Shown piece by piece: positions 23,901 to 32,077 of a stretch of 38,473 bases of DNA. How positions within the stretch are numbered: the stretch's first letter is position 1; each line of letters starts with the position of its first letter. Both the position numbers and the translations under genes were made by a program. The notes under the pieces were generated by a model. That model searched no databases. It was not told the origin of the DNA and saw only the letters and a program-made list of their open reading frames with translations. The stretch lies in assembly GCA_000996895.1 (NCBI GenBank), contig LCBB01000004.1, forward strand, positions 1 to 38,473, read 5' to 3'. This DNA comes from a candidate division WWE3 bacterium GW2011_GWC2_41_23. Lineage in GTDB: Bacteria; Patescibacteriota; WWE3; UBA101185; UBA10185.

Positions 23901-26900
23901 AACTAAATGAGCCATTATTATTTAGTGATAAGTCACCGTTAGTTACATCAGAGACAAGAGCCGTGGATATACTTGAATTTTCAGGGTCACTATCATTACT
24001 CAGTATTCCTGGAGCTGTAACATTAAGAACAGAGTCTTCATCAGTTGAATAATCATCGCCTGTACTAATTGGTAAATCATTTACAGCAGTTACTGTTACT
24101 GTAGTTGTTTGAGTATCAGACAGATTTGGTGATCCGTAGTCACTTATGGTTACAGAAACTTCACATGTAGAAATTGGGGTTGGTCCAACTGGTGTAAATG
24201 TATAAACTCCCGAAGAAGAATCTAGCGAACCATTACAAGTATCTGATGCTGATTTTGTCCACACAGCACTGGGTCCGTCTACATCTGTTTCGTCAGCATC
24301 GTATGTGTAAAGCGTATCTTCTGTAGCTGAGTTTGGCGCGGTTGTATTAATTGAAGGTGCGTCATTAATTGAGTCTACCGTAATTGAGACTGTGGCAAAG
24401 TCACTGTCGGCACTGCCATCGTTAACTTTGTATGTAAATGAATCAGAACCATTATATTCGGAATTTGGAGTATATGTTGTTTGCCCACTACTAATAGGTC
24501 CTAAACTTCCATGGGTTGGGCTTGTTCCCAAAATGTAGCTAAATGTGTTTCCTGGAAGATCGGGATCAGTTACATTTAATGTAATGTCTTTTGATCTATC
24601 TTCATCTGTTGAAACACTAAAGTCATTTACGACAGGAACTACATTAACCTCGTTTACTGTGATAGTAATGTCTTCTGTATCACTTGTATTACCGTCTGTT
24701 ACTGAAACGGTTAAATTATATGAATTAGGTCCTTGGCTTTCTGTTGGAGTGAAGGTGAAGAATCCTGATGTTGACCCAATAGAAGCTCCTGTTGGTGCAT
24801 TTATAAGCGAGTATGTTAGTGAACTATCTGGATCAGCTGCGCTTGCAGTGAATGTGAGTGTATCAAGTTCATCGATAATTTTATTCCCAATCGCATCAAG
24901 TATCGGAGTATCATTTATAGCCCCAACAGTAATACTTACGGTTGCAGTGTTACTATCAAGAAACCCATCGCTTGCTTTAAATGTAAAGGAGTCTCCGCCA
25001 ACGTAATCAGTATTAGGTACGTAGTTTACTTGAGTACCTGAAATTATTTCTAAAGAGCCATGTGTTGGCGCGTCTATTAAGTTAAAGCTGAGGCTATCTT
25101 CATCAATATCATTGCCAGTGAGCGTAACTAATACCTCAGTGTCTTCATCAATAGAAATTGATTGAGAATTGGCAGTAGGTGCGTCATTCACAGAATTAAC
25201 AGATATACTCACTGTAGCTGTATTACTATCAGCATTCCCATCGTTAGCTTTATATGTAAATGAATCAGGCCCGTTGTAATTTTCGTTTGGTGTGTATAAA
25301 ACTTGATTTCCGGATACTGTGCCAAGATTCCCATGACTTGCGCCAACTACAATTGAGTAACTTAAAGAATTTGCTGGTTCATCAGTATCTGTAGCATTCA
25401 GGGTTATTGCTTTGCTGTCATCTTCATCTAATGAATCACTTACGCCGTAAGAAACAGGTACTACATTAACCTCATTTACAGTTATTGTAATGTCTTCGTA
25501 ATCAATGTTTGACCCATCTGTCACAGAAACAGTCATATAATAGTTATCGGGTCCTTGGCTTTCTGTTGGAGTGAAGGTAAATACACCACTAGTTGGGTTT
25601 ATTGATGCTCCACTTGGTTCATCTGTAAGATAGTAAGTTGTAGAGGGCCCATCTGGATCAGTGGCAGAAGCTGTGAATGTTAACTGTGTTAATTCATCAA
25701 CAGTCTTATTGCCAATTGGGTCAAGTACAGGTAGTACCTCATTAACATTAATAGTGTATGTCTTTGAAGTTGTACCATCTTGAGCAGTAACTATTAATTC
25801 ATTGCCAGTTAATATTGGGTCGTTTAGATTCGTATCACTCCAAGTTTGATTGGGCTCATCCTTTGTTAATGCTGCTAAAAATGTTGCCTCTGAGGTATTA
25901 AATGGGACGTTAGAAATAGTATCGAGTTCAACTGTATAAACTCCTGAAGATACTGTAGCTATGGTGCTAGGAGACTCTACTGTTACGGTAACAACATAAT
26001 CCTGTGTAGTACTATTAACAGCGGTTACCGTATATGTAACAGGGCTCGAGAAATCCTGTGCTACTTCGGAGGGCGGACTTACCATTTCCCCAGTATGTGT
26101 AATTGTTGGAAGTAACGAAGATATGTTGGTTCCATAGGGTACTACAAGGGAAATTGTATGTTCGTTTTCATTGATAATACCGGTAATTCCCAAGGAATTA
26201 AAGTTAAATGAAACGATATCCTTTGAGCCATTTAGTGATCTAACGGCATTATAAGCATTTATCCTTTTTCCTGTAACGGTTTTACCAACTAAGCTCGGTT
26301 TTGTATCCCCAGTATTTAAAATTGCATTCTTTACTTCATCATAAGTTAGTGAACTATCTATACTCCATAATAGTGCCGCAAGACCCGCTGTGTATGGTGC
26401 AGCAAACGAGGTCCCGTCTACAAATTCGTATTCATATGAACCAGCTGCTCTTTTAAGTAGAACAATGTCGTCTATTAAACAACCATCCCCGTATGTTCCT
26501 TTATCGGAATCGGAATCTGTTACCCATCTAAATCTTAATTTAAAATTACTTGTATAAAAATCCGATGCGATCGATGCTGTCATGTAAGCGGATGCGTAGC
26601 CGCCATCATCCAGTTCATCACCATTGAGAATATCTATCATGGGTTCATCATATTTTCCTTCCCCCCACCCAAGATCTACCTCACTAAAGTTTGTTCCGTC
26701 AGAACTTGCTTCAACAACCATATAATCATGCCAACCATCTAATGGATACTCAGTATCGCACTCTGTATAGAAACCAATAGCAACATCACTCGCTCCATCT
26801 AGATTCACTGTTGAAGTTGTTATTTTACTATTGTTATTTTCTGAATATGGATATTCTAAATCCCCATAGAGTACCTTCCAACCTGGTCCCCAAATGTCGC

Positions 26901-28659
26901 TATAGTCTATGGTTGCAAAAGTACCATCTTCTGTCCATCCACTGGGTATAAATGGAATAATGACTGATTCAAAATCCTCGTCAAGTACAGTAGAATCATT
27001 AAAAGATAACGAAGTTGAATATATATTTTCACCTGGTGCCCCAACGTCTACAAATGTAGAGCTATAATTTGAAAAGTTAGACAACCCGTCATTCTGATCA
27101 GTTGATGCCACTGAAATGATATTATTAAGGTTAAGGTCTGACGGGTAGGCGTGCGTGTAGTCATTGTTGGAAGCTTCGTTTCCAGCCGCAGCTATAAAAA
27201 TTCCTCCATAATTTAGGAATCTATTTATTGCGTCGTATTCAGCTTGTGAATATGCAGTACCTGCAAAGCTAGCGTTTATAACTTTAGCTCCGTTTTGAAT
27301 TGCAAAATCAATTGCCATAACCTCTGAAGCGACATCGAAGCCGTGTTTCAAAGCCATAATCTTAGCTCTAAGAGTGACCCCTAATATTCCCTGATTATTA
27401 TTTCTTGATGCGGCAATTATTCCTGCAGAATATGTCCCGTGAATGCTGTCTGTGGGTTGGGGATCCTTGTCGTTGTCTTCAAAATCGTACCCGTGTAAAC
27501 AACCTCCAAGGTTATTTCCGGAAATATCCTTACAATTAGATCCATCCCACATGTTTCCAACCAAATCAGGATGGTTATATGCAACACCACTATCAATTAC
27601 TGCTACTATAACGTCAGTAGAACCTTCATCCACCAACCAAGCTTCTGGAGCATCAATATCAGAGTCCAATGTCCCTATCACATTATTAACTGTTTGACCT
27701 GTATTATCTAAACCCCACAAATTTTGTTTATAGGTGTCATTACTATTGATCGTTTGGGGATATCTTAAATAATTTGGCTCTGCATACTCAACTCTTTTGT
27801 CTTCTCTTAATTCTTTTATTTTATCTTCTACCGATTTGTTATCTTTAATTCTAAGTAATGAAATATTGCCAGATCTAGACTCTTTAACTTTTTCTAATTT
27901 CTTAGTAAGAGCAAAAACACTAGCTTTAGCTCTACCAAGTGTTCGTTCTAGGTCTATCTCGCTATCTCTATACTTTACCAATACCTCCCCCGGCATGTAT
28001 TCCAAATTCTCAGAGGGAACTCTATTAAAAAGGTCTCTATTCTCTTCTTTTGATTTCTTTTCACCGTGTCGCTGATTTAACCTGAGCATTTCATCGTCAC
28101 TTTGCACTGCTGTATTTTGTTCAATAGTAGGATCTCGTGTAACCTCACTATTTTCACTTGTCTCCCCAGTCAGTTCAGACATAATTGTTTCATCTGGGAG
28201 AACTTCAATTGGAATTATTTCATCAGTATCATTTGGGATTTCATTCGGGCCTTGTTCAGATACAGTTGTTTCCTGAGGAGACAATGTATCTTCGGTCAGT
28301 TCTAGTGCTGTTGGTTCGCTACCAGGACTTAGAATTTCAAGGGAATCGCTATATGTTACCTCACCCACAGGCTCCGGTTGCTCATCACTATCAGATGGCA
28401 GAACGCCCGGTTCTGAATCAAGCAGACTTTCAGTTGGGACAGCCTCAACAGCTTCACTATTGGGATCAGAACCAGTAATTGCTTCTAATTGCTCCGGAGG
28501 TGTAAATTCTTGGTCCCCAGACAACTCTAAAATAGTATTGGATGTTTGAGCAAATACCGGCGTAAAATAAAGAATTGGATAAAAGTTCTGAAAAATTAAT
28601 GAAAATATTACAAATTGGTTTAACAACCTATGTGCTATTTTCTTATGTTTAATTTTCAT
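17926..28659 (-). CDS. Giant surface subtilisin-like protease with about 24 Ig/cadherin-like repeats, 3577 aa
   Basis: A signal peptide (about 1-38) is followed by an acidic low-complexity region, a fervidolysin-like propeptide (YMPGEVLVKY to YAEPNYLRY, about 221-300) and an S8 protease domain. The triad is Asp in VIDSGV (about 356), His in HGTYSAG (about 407) and Ser in GTSFAAP (about 751), with the oxyanion Asn in AAGNE (about 494). A jelly-roll-like insert occupies about 555-740. Then follow a beta-sandwich, about 24 modules of NDAP...DEDT type alternating with putative-Ig GNKTVDEL modules, two fibronectin-III-like domains and a C-terminal membrane helix with a basic tail. It is probably a cell-surface protease and adhesin. 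It appears intact and lies between LSR2 and module 3 replication genes, so it is likely cargo. Confidence 0.9.
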   Translation of the reverse strand: MKIKHKKIAHRLLNQFVIFSLIFQNFYPILYFTPVFAQTSNTILELSGDQEFTPPEQLEAITGSDPNSEAVEAVPTESLLDSEPGVLPSDSDEQPEPVGEVTYSDSLEILSPGSEPTALELTEDTLSPQETTVSEQGPNEIPNDTDEIIPIEVLPDETIMSELTGETSENSEVTRDPTIEQNTAVQSDDEMLRLNQRHGEKKSKEENRDLFNRVPSENLEYMPGEVLVKYRDSEIDLERTLGRAKASVFALTKKLEKVKESRSGNISLLRIKDNKSVEDKIKELREDKRVEYAEPNYLRYPQTINSNDTYKQNLWGLDNTGQTVNNVIGTLDSDIDAPEAWLVDEGSTDVIVAVIDSGVAYNHPDLVGNMWDGSNCKDISGNNLGGCLHGYDFEDNDKDPQPTDSIHGTYSAGIIAASRNNNQGILGVTLRAKIMALKHGFDVASEVMAIDFAIQNGAKVINASFAGTAYSQAEYDAINRFLNYGGIFIAAAGNEASNNDYTHAYPSDLNLNNIISVASTDQNDGLSNFSNYSSTFVDVGAPGENIYSTSLSFNDSTVLDEDFESVIIPFIPSGWTEDGTFATIDYSDIWGPGWKVLYGDLEYPYSENNNSKITTSTVNLDGASDVAIGFYTECDTEYPLDGWHDYMVVEASSDGTNFSEVDLGWGEGKYDEPMIDILNGDELDDGGYASAYMTASIASDFYTSNFKLRFRWVTDSDSDKGTYGDGCLIDDIVLLKRAAGSYEYEFVDGTSFAAPYTAGLAALLWSIDSSLTYDEVKNAILNTGDTKPSLVGKTVTGKRINAYNAVRSLNGSKDIVSFNFNSLGITGIINENEHTISLVVPYGTNISSLLPTITHTGEMVSPPSEVAQDFSSPVTYTVTAVNSTTQDYVVTVTVESPSTIATVSSGVYTVELDTISNVPFNTSEATFLAALTKDEPNQTWSDTNLNDPILTGNELIVTAQDGTTSKTYTINVNEVLPVLDPIGNKTVDELTQLTFTASATDPDGPSTTYYLTDEPSGASINPTSGVFTFTPTESQGPDNYYMTVSVTDGSNIDYEDITITVNEVNVVPVSYGVSDSLDEDDSKAITLNATDTDEPANSLSYSIVVGASHGNLGTVSGNQVLYTPNENYNGPDSFTYKANDGNADSNTATVSISVNSVNDAPTANSQSISIDEDTEVLVTLTGNDIDEDSLSFNLIDAPTHGSLEIISGTQVNYVPNTDYVGGDSFTFKASDGFLDSNTATVSITVGAINDTPILDAIGNKIIDELDTLTFTASAADPDSSLTYSLINAPTGASIGSTSGFFTFTPTESQGPNSYNLTVSVTDGNTSDTEDITITVNEVNVVPVVNDFSVSTDEDRSKDITLNVTDPDLPGNTFSYILGTSPTHGSLGPISSGQTTYTPNSEYNGSDSFTYKVNDGSADSDFATVSITVDSINDAPSINTTAPNSATEDTLYTYDADETDVDGPSAVWTKSASDTCNGSLDSSSGVYTFTPVGPTPISTCEVSVTISDYGSPNLSDTQTTTVTVTAVNDLPISTGDDYSTDEDSVLNVTAPGILSNDSDPENSSISTALVSDVTNGDLSLNNNGSFSYAPNTNYYGIDTFVYKISDGTDYSENATVTITVDPINDAPTANSDSASTDEDTQLILTKDEVLTNDTDVDDDHSLLNVQSVSKPINGTVYIDGANIVFTPSTDYFGSASFEYTVSDGYLTNSATVNITVNSINDAPSIDSTAPITATEDILYTYDAEVTDPDGPSASWSKTELDTCNGSLDTNTGYYSFTPNGPVPSASCVLSIKVEDGADPSFSATENVTVNIVAVNDAPTAYGTTAETDEDNSVDIGLNGTDPEDDILTFIVSTVPVHGNVDIDGNVATYTPNPGYNGSDSFEFVVNDGSVDSNDALVSLTITGINDAPVIESIPNQTIDEYYNLQITPVVTDVDGGAPSYSLTNSSVDNSSINTETGEFNFTPDESQGGSVFDFTIQVDDGFEINNIATESFSVTVNEINNSPIATDDNLDVNEDSTLLVNHAYLLSNDTDPDNTTDDFSILSVSNVTPTGSVLTFNSSTIEFTPPENFNGQATYEYLISDGSLTDTGLVTITVNSINDAPVAYDDSSSTDEDSALVITKASLLANDEDVDEDSLSLSIVFDPVNGTVEIDGDNVVFTPSSNYNGSASFSYTVTDGELTDTASVSITINPINDAPVLNTVGDKTIDEFNELNFTATAVEVDTEDVLSFSLSNAPTGASINSSTGEFSFTPVESQGSNTYNVDINVTDGLDSDVETITVTVNEVNVASVVNELWATTNEDTAKVITLEGNDTDIPTQTLNYSVTDPSHGLVSIAGDQVTYTADTNYYGDDAFTYKANDGVTDSSSETVHITVNAINDGPDANPDSASGNEDEDTIIAESGLLTNDTDVDDVTLTLSNVSTPVNGSVAIDGDNVVFTPDSNFNGTAYFDYTVSDGELTDKATVTVTINPINDAPVANLGTASAEEDGVVTITLTGSDVDGDSISYIIVDNPSNGSLGSIVGSQVDYSPNENYEGNDSFTFKVNDGLLDSNIATIDITVTEFNDPPVLDEIGNKSVDELTELTFTATATDPDSSLTYYLSDEPTGATIDTNSGYFSFTPSESQGPQEYTFDVNVTDGVSIDTEIITVTVNEINVAPLVNDVNAATSEDLEKIITLNATDSDIPTQSITYAKVTDPSNGTISILNDSATYTPNANFYGDDSFTYKANDGETDSNTATVFITVTAFNDAPVANPDSASVDEDNTLSVSKETLIENDTDVDDISLVLSSISNPVNGLVSIDGSNVIFTPTSNYFGSASFDYTVSDGSLTDTTTVLVTVNPINDAPSVNDGTAVTDEDNSVSIYLVGTDIEGDSLSYTIIDSTSNGALGGPYGNQVIYTPNENYFGGDSFTFKVDDGNFESNTGTVTITINAINDLPALDVIGDKSIDELAELSFTVTANDSDTSDALELSLTNAPTGASIESDTGNFSFTPTEVQGPNTYNVTVNVTDGIYTDSEEIEITVNEVNTSPVAQDVNTSTNEDVSKSIILNASDADIPANTLTYTVETGANHGTLGTISGNELTYTPDTNYNGVDTFTYKVNDGLADSNIVTVNITVNSVNDAPEANQDNASFDEDTQLILAKNDLITNDTDVDLDTLSVIGVSTPTHGTVYIDGSNIIFTPVNNYNGAASFEYTLSDGTLTDTGFVNLTINPVNDAPTVSADAYSTTQEAAISITLLGNDIENDPLVYSINSDPTNGSLSTVSGNQVTYTPDTGYIGNDSFTYQTNDGEYDSNEATIDITVLPPPVISGESSTNLESTSITITWTTDHLSTSRVIYDTASHPTLGTAPNYGYAYSTIETDGSPMVISHNVTISPLTAETTYYYRAVSHGSPEVVGDELSFTTKKAVEEDTEAPDRPENVGVGYDSDDKTIKLTWENNDSDIDKVFVYLGYSESFDKNSDSRIAENDRDDEDVTVNDVKEGKTYYFKLVSEDGAGNRSNTKTISIEIPSTQEKVIINTYESPTTLAATDEVLESGDETKNVLGLEDVEKDNPSVVEETRKSNIWRYIIPSLVVLSIGTIIILRRKRK
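18780..22090 (-). repeat. Three copies of a four-domain super-repeat inside the giant protease gene
   Basis: The C-terminal repeat region repeats in the same order: a GDK/GNK...DEL putative-Ig module, a VN...NED-K module, a NPDSAS...DED module and a DED...V module. The three GDK/GNK modules start near 22070, 20965 and 19862, a period of about 1.1 kb (about 370 residues). The copies have diverged at DNA level, so this is an old duplication, not a recent assembly artefact. Confidence 0.7.
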
Positions 28660-28855
28660 CTTAATTTATAGTACTTTTAGGTACTACCTATATAATATAT
28701 TGCTAGGGCGGGAGATACAAGAGATTTATACACCAATTAGGAAGCATATGCAAACCTATAGTTGGTATTCCAAAGTGATCTTCGTTCTGCTTGTTTTTTG
28801 TAGTATTTTGTAGTTTTTTACAACAATAGGTGCCTTTTTAAGATAAAATGTAGCC
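28660..28855. other. Divergent control region between the giant protease and the module 3 genes
   Basis: It holds a TAGTAC/GTACTA hairpin next to the protease start, a -10-like TATATTATAT region, and an imperfect dyad at about 28733-28767 (ACCAA..TAGG..CATATG..CCTA..TTGGT). A GTAGT-type direct repeat (TGTAGTATTTTGTAGTTTTT, about 28799) and a TAAAAT box 6 nt before the ATG at 28856 are also present. No gene is seen. Confidence 0.45.
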
Positions 28856-29347
28856 ATGAACATACTTGAAACAAAATCCTATGTGGAGAGCTTTATAGCG
28901 TCTTCAAATGGAAAGAAATATACGCCAGATGAGATGATTAATATGATAAAAAAATATACAAATATTACGCTTGGCGATGAAAACCCTGTATCAGGAACTC
29001 CAAGTCTTGGATATATTAACTCCAATATTAAAGGGGTTTATTACATAATTTACTGTGATGCGTGTAATGCAAAGTGTAGAAAATCCTACCCTACTATTCT
29101 AAACATTAACGGGAATAAGGTCATGAAGTTTTTATGCGGTAGCTGTGCGGGTAAGAAATATGAGCGTAAAAAGGAGTATGAACGAAAAGCTTTAGAATAT
29201 CTACTTCACCCCGAAAAGCTTGGTTCTATGAACTACCGTAATCTTTCACTTAAACAAAGCCTAGCGATATTAGAAGCAGGTTTTATTGAAGATAAGATAA
29301 GGGAACGAGCCGAAAAGAACGCATCAAAGTATTTAGGCGATAGCTGA
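28856..29347 (+). CDS. Zinc-ribbon protein of unknown function, 163 aa
   Basis: Two Cys pairs (YCDACNAKC and LCGSCAGKKY) about 27 residues apart form a probable zinc ribbon at about residues 63-100, followed by a charged helical C-terminus. This suggests nucleic-acid binding. The ATG lies 6 nt after a TAAAAT box and there is no ribosome site. It is the first gene of module 3's plus-strand run and may be a regulator or replication accessory; no family is recognised. Confidence 0.55.
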   Translation: MNILETKSYVESFIASSNGKKYTPDEMINMIKKYTNITLGDENPVSGTPSLGYINSNIKGVYYIIYCDACNAKCRKSYPTILNINGNKVMKFLCGSCAGKKYERKKEYERKALEYLLHPEKLGSMNYRNLSLKQSLAILEAGFIEDKIRERAEKNASKYLGDS

Positions 29348-29400
29348 TTGCACATATAAATTAATTGTGTTTTTTCATTGTTCCTGTGCAGTATTAGCGG

Positions 29401-29406
29401 TATAAT
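29401..29406 (+). promoter_or_regulatory. Promoter of the HTH/RT gene pair
   Basis: TATAAT lies 17 nt after a TTGTTC -35-like hexamer and 9 nt before the ATG at 29416, giving a very short leader. The GCGG just before the box also precedes the LSR1 leader's -10 box. Confidence 0.55.
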
Positions 29407-29415
29407 TGTGTTAGT

Positions 29416-29844
29416 ATGACGGAAAAAAACGAAATGCAAAACAATGAGGAATTAAAGAGTAAATTTATACAAGAGCGTGCAATCGGCAAATCTTTTAAGG
29501 AGATATCAACAGAACTAAATTTACCAGTTGAGACCCTTGTAGTTTGGGCAAAAACTTTGAAGTATGACATCGGTAATCAAAAAGCTATTGAGATGGATGA
29601 GCTCTCAAATAAGTTTAGAATAACGAAAAGACGAAGAATAGAGCTTATTGGCAGCATCCTTACTAAAATGCAGGACGAACTCGACACACGGGATTACAAA
29701 GATGTTCCAACCGATAAACTGTTTGATTATCTTCTCAAGTACTCTGCAGAACTCAACAGGGAATATACACCGCCTGTATTTACCGAAATCGTCTCAGGTA
29801 TGGGTCCTAGTATATGGGAAACCGAAATAACGTGGACTGGCTAG
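29416..29844 (+). CDS. Helix-turn-helix protein, terminase-small-subunit or regulator-like, 142 aa
   Basis: Residues about 12-50 (ERAIGKSFKEISTELNLPVE) read as a helix-turn-helix of the kind found in phage small terminases and transposase-like regulators. A second helical part (KRRRIELIGSILTKMQDELD) follows. DNA binding is likely, the exact role unknown. It lies 44 bp upstream of the reverse transcriptase gene and may be co-transcribed with it. Confidence 0.5.
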   Translation: MTEKNEMQNNEELKSKFIQERAIGKSFKEISTELNLPVETLVVWAKTLKYDIGNQKAIEMDELSNKFRITKRRRIELIGSILTKMQDELDTRDYKDVPTDKLFDYLLKYSAELNREYTPPVFTEIVSGMGPSIWETEITWTG

Positions 29845-29888
29845 AATCTAAATTGTAAAAATATATCTGCCCAAATATTAAAATTAAT

Positions 29889-32006
29889 ATGAACAAAGAC
29901 AGGTTATTTGAGAATCTAGTAAATAAGAATAATTTAGAAAAAGCATTTGACTATCTTTTAGTTGAAATAGAGAACTCTAGTCTTGCAATTGACCCTATAT
30001 GGACCCCCGCACTGCAAGCAATAAAAAAAAACAGAAAAACATATTTCAACGCACTAAGTGAACTCCTTATAAACGGATACTTCCAAGCAGACAAAGCAAG
30101 ATATTTTAAATTTCCGAAAGACAATTTGGGAATTAGGCCGGTCGCAATACTATCTATAACAGACAGGATTATCTACCAAGCTATATTTCTTAAGCCCGTA
30201 TTAGGTAACGTCTTAAAGACTAAATATACACAACCGCCTTGTTATACACCAAACCTATCGTCAGAAACAGAAAAAACATATTTAGAAGACTGGCACCAGA
30301 AATGGGATGATTACATTAACGATCAAGTTAAAGCATATAGAGACGGTTATATATACAAAGTAGACCTTGATGTGAAATCATTTTTCGATAACATCAACCA
30401 CGAACTAATAAAAGATTTTTTAGTGAAAGAATGTAATGTAAACGGAACAAAGGTATTAGAGATACTTATGAACCTGCTTTCGACCTGGGCACATAAACCT
30501 GGTTTTGGTGTTCCCCAAGGACCTGAAGCTTCTATATTCATCGCATCGGCTTTTCTCTCGCAACTTGATGATAAAGGTATTTCGTTAAGCTCGGAGTTAG
30601 AGTTTAGACAATTTAGATACAATGACGACATTTGTTTGATGGCAAAAACCCCCGAAGTATTACACCAACTAATAGAAGTACTTTCAAATTATCTTTTTGA
30701 TATATTTCTAGAACTAAATGGTAAAACTTCATTTTGTCTACTGGACGAGGGCGAACTATTAAAGTTAGCAAAACGACGCATTTACTCACCTTATGGTATT
30801 AATGAAGATTCTTTATACACAGTACTTAACATTGAGAACTCCATACCAGATTATTTAATCAAACTTAGAAATAATCGGCAATTAGAACAGTATGAGGTAT
30901 CAGCACTTAAATATTATCTTAAAGGCGCAAAGAATAGAGCTTACTGTACCCGTTTTATCGACCTGCTTGATAAATCTCACTCACTCTCACTTTACATTTG
31001 TAGGTATGTCCAAAAATTTGTAGACGATGCGTCTGTTTATAATTACTTGTGTAAAACATATAGCGAAAAACACTTATATTCATGGTCTAAATTTTGGGTG
31101 CTTAAAACGCTAATTTCATCTAAACACTTTCAAGATAAGAAAAATTTAGAAAGTTCTAAAACCCTTGTATTAAACGGCCTGAACGATAAAAGTTGGGAAA
31201 TAAGGTCATTGTGCCTGTATATTGCCGAATTATTTGGATTTATAAGCGATTCAAGTGCGCTAATCAGTAAACTCCACAAATCAGCAGATAACATCTTTGA
31301 AAAAAGTATGACCACTTATTTATTGGGAAGTAAGAATGAATCAGGGATGATGTCTGACTTACTAAGAAGTAACTGCACAGATTTACAAATAATTGCTTTT
31401 AGTGCCCTAAATAAACCAGACTTATCAAACTTACCCAATGACCTATCACCATTTAGCCAATATTTATTAAAAATTAACAACACTAGTACTGTATCCAGTA
31501 GTACATCAGTTATTCAACACTCTCTGCTTGATTTAGTAAGTGAGTGTGGGGCTGTGCATATAAGTTTAGATACAACTAAACTAAGCAAAGAGCTTGGGTT
31601 AACTTGGAATCAAAATAATAGCGGGAAGCTTAAAAGGTCTAAAAAAATTGTACATTGGGTAGAACTAAACTATTCTGGAGAACTAGTGATGGACAGTGCT
31701 TATATTCTATCGAAGCCGAATATTGATAGTGAAAATGAATGTTTCATTTCCTATGTTATCAATCGTTCTGGCAAGAATATAACTAAAAAAGATATTGAGA
31801 ATGACCAAAATATTAAGATAACAAGGTCTTTTAACAACATATTAAATGATTTGGGTTTTAAGGGTGAGATAAAAAAGCTGTTCTTCCCGATAACAAGTGC
31901 GGGAGAAGTGAGGTTTTTCAGAAAGTTGAAGCAGATAGATGTCACATCGTCCTCCATAGACGAAAAGAAACTGGAGAAACAACTCAAAAAACTCAGACCC
32001 TTTTAA
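29889..32006 (+). CDS. Reverse transcriptase with long C-terminal extension (UG/Abi-like, candidate defence RT), 705 aa
   Basis: The palm domain spans about residues 60-300. It has RPVAILSITDR, catalytic motif A YKVDLDVKSFFDNI (Asp159), GVPQGPEAS, and the active site FRYNDD (Asp246, Asp247). All polymerase acidic residues are kept. There is no maturase, endonuclease or integrase domain, so it is not a group II intron or retrotransposon RT. The remaining 400 residues contain a helical HEAT-like stretch (about 370-520) and a beta-rich end. RTs of this build (unknown-group and Abi types) often act in phage defence. No retron-like RNA is visible in the 44 bp upstream. It probably makes a cDNA or protein-primed product as element cargo, which is inference. 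Confidence 0.8.
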   Translation: MNKDRLFENLVNKNNLEKAFDYLLVEIENSSLAIDPIWTPALQAIKKNRKTYFNALSELLINGYFQADKARYFKFPKDNLGIRPVAILSITDRIIYQAIFLKPVLGNVLKTKYTQPPCYTPNLSSETEKTYLEDWHQKWDDYINDQVKAYRDGYIYKVDLDVKSFFDNINHELIKDFLVKECNVNGTKVLEILMNLLSTWAHKPGFGVPQGPEASIFIASAFLSQLDDKGISLSSELEFRQFRYNDDICLMAKTPEVLHQLIEVLSNYLFDIFLELNGKTSFCLLDEGELLKLAKRRIYSPYGINEDSLYTVLNIENSIPDYLIKLRNNRQLEQYEVSALKYYLKGAKNRAYCTRFIDLLDKSHSLSLYICRYVQKFVDDASVYNYLCKTYSEKHLYSWSKFWVLKTLISSKHFQDKKNLESSKTLVLNGLNDKSWEIRSLCLYIAELFGFISDSSALISKLHKSADNIFEKSMTTYLLGSKNESGMMSDLLRSNCTDLQIIAFSALNKPDLSNLPNDLSPFSQYLLKINNTSTVSSSTSVIQHSLLDLVSECGAVHISLDTTKLSKELGLTWNQNNSGKLKRSKKIVHWVELNYSGELVMDSAYILSKPNIDSENECFISYVINRSGKNITKKDIENDQNIKITRSFNNILNDLGFKGEIKKLFFPITSAGEVRFFRKLKQIDVTSSSIDEKKLEKQLKKLRPF

Positions 32007-32077
32007 AAGACTACGAAGTACTACGAAACCCTATGAAACAGGGCATTTATACCCCATACCGTTGATATTCTGTCATT
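32007..32077 (+). other. Short spacer with a GTAGT-type repeat and an operator-like hairpin over the next start
   Basis: The spacer opens with GACTACGAAGTACTACGAAA, the reverse complement of a motif resembling that near 28799 (four pyrimidine-transition differences in 23). A hairpin ATTCTGTC/GACAGAAT (about 32068-32092) places the GTG start at 32078 in its loop. A TATTCT box ends 6 nt before that start. Confidence 0.4.

Noticed and set aside
18000-28500. Many plus-strand ORFs of 60-150 aa opposite the giant protease gene
   Set aside because: They are frame shadows of the repetitive Asp/Thr/Ser-rich coding strand, low in complexity and Ser/Val-rich, without ribosome sites.
29345-29888. Retron-type or DRT-type non-coding RNA partner of the reverse transcriptase
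   Set aside because: The RT has only 44 bp upstream and about 70 bp downstream of non-coding sequence; no msr/msd-like inverted repeat arrangement is seen.
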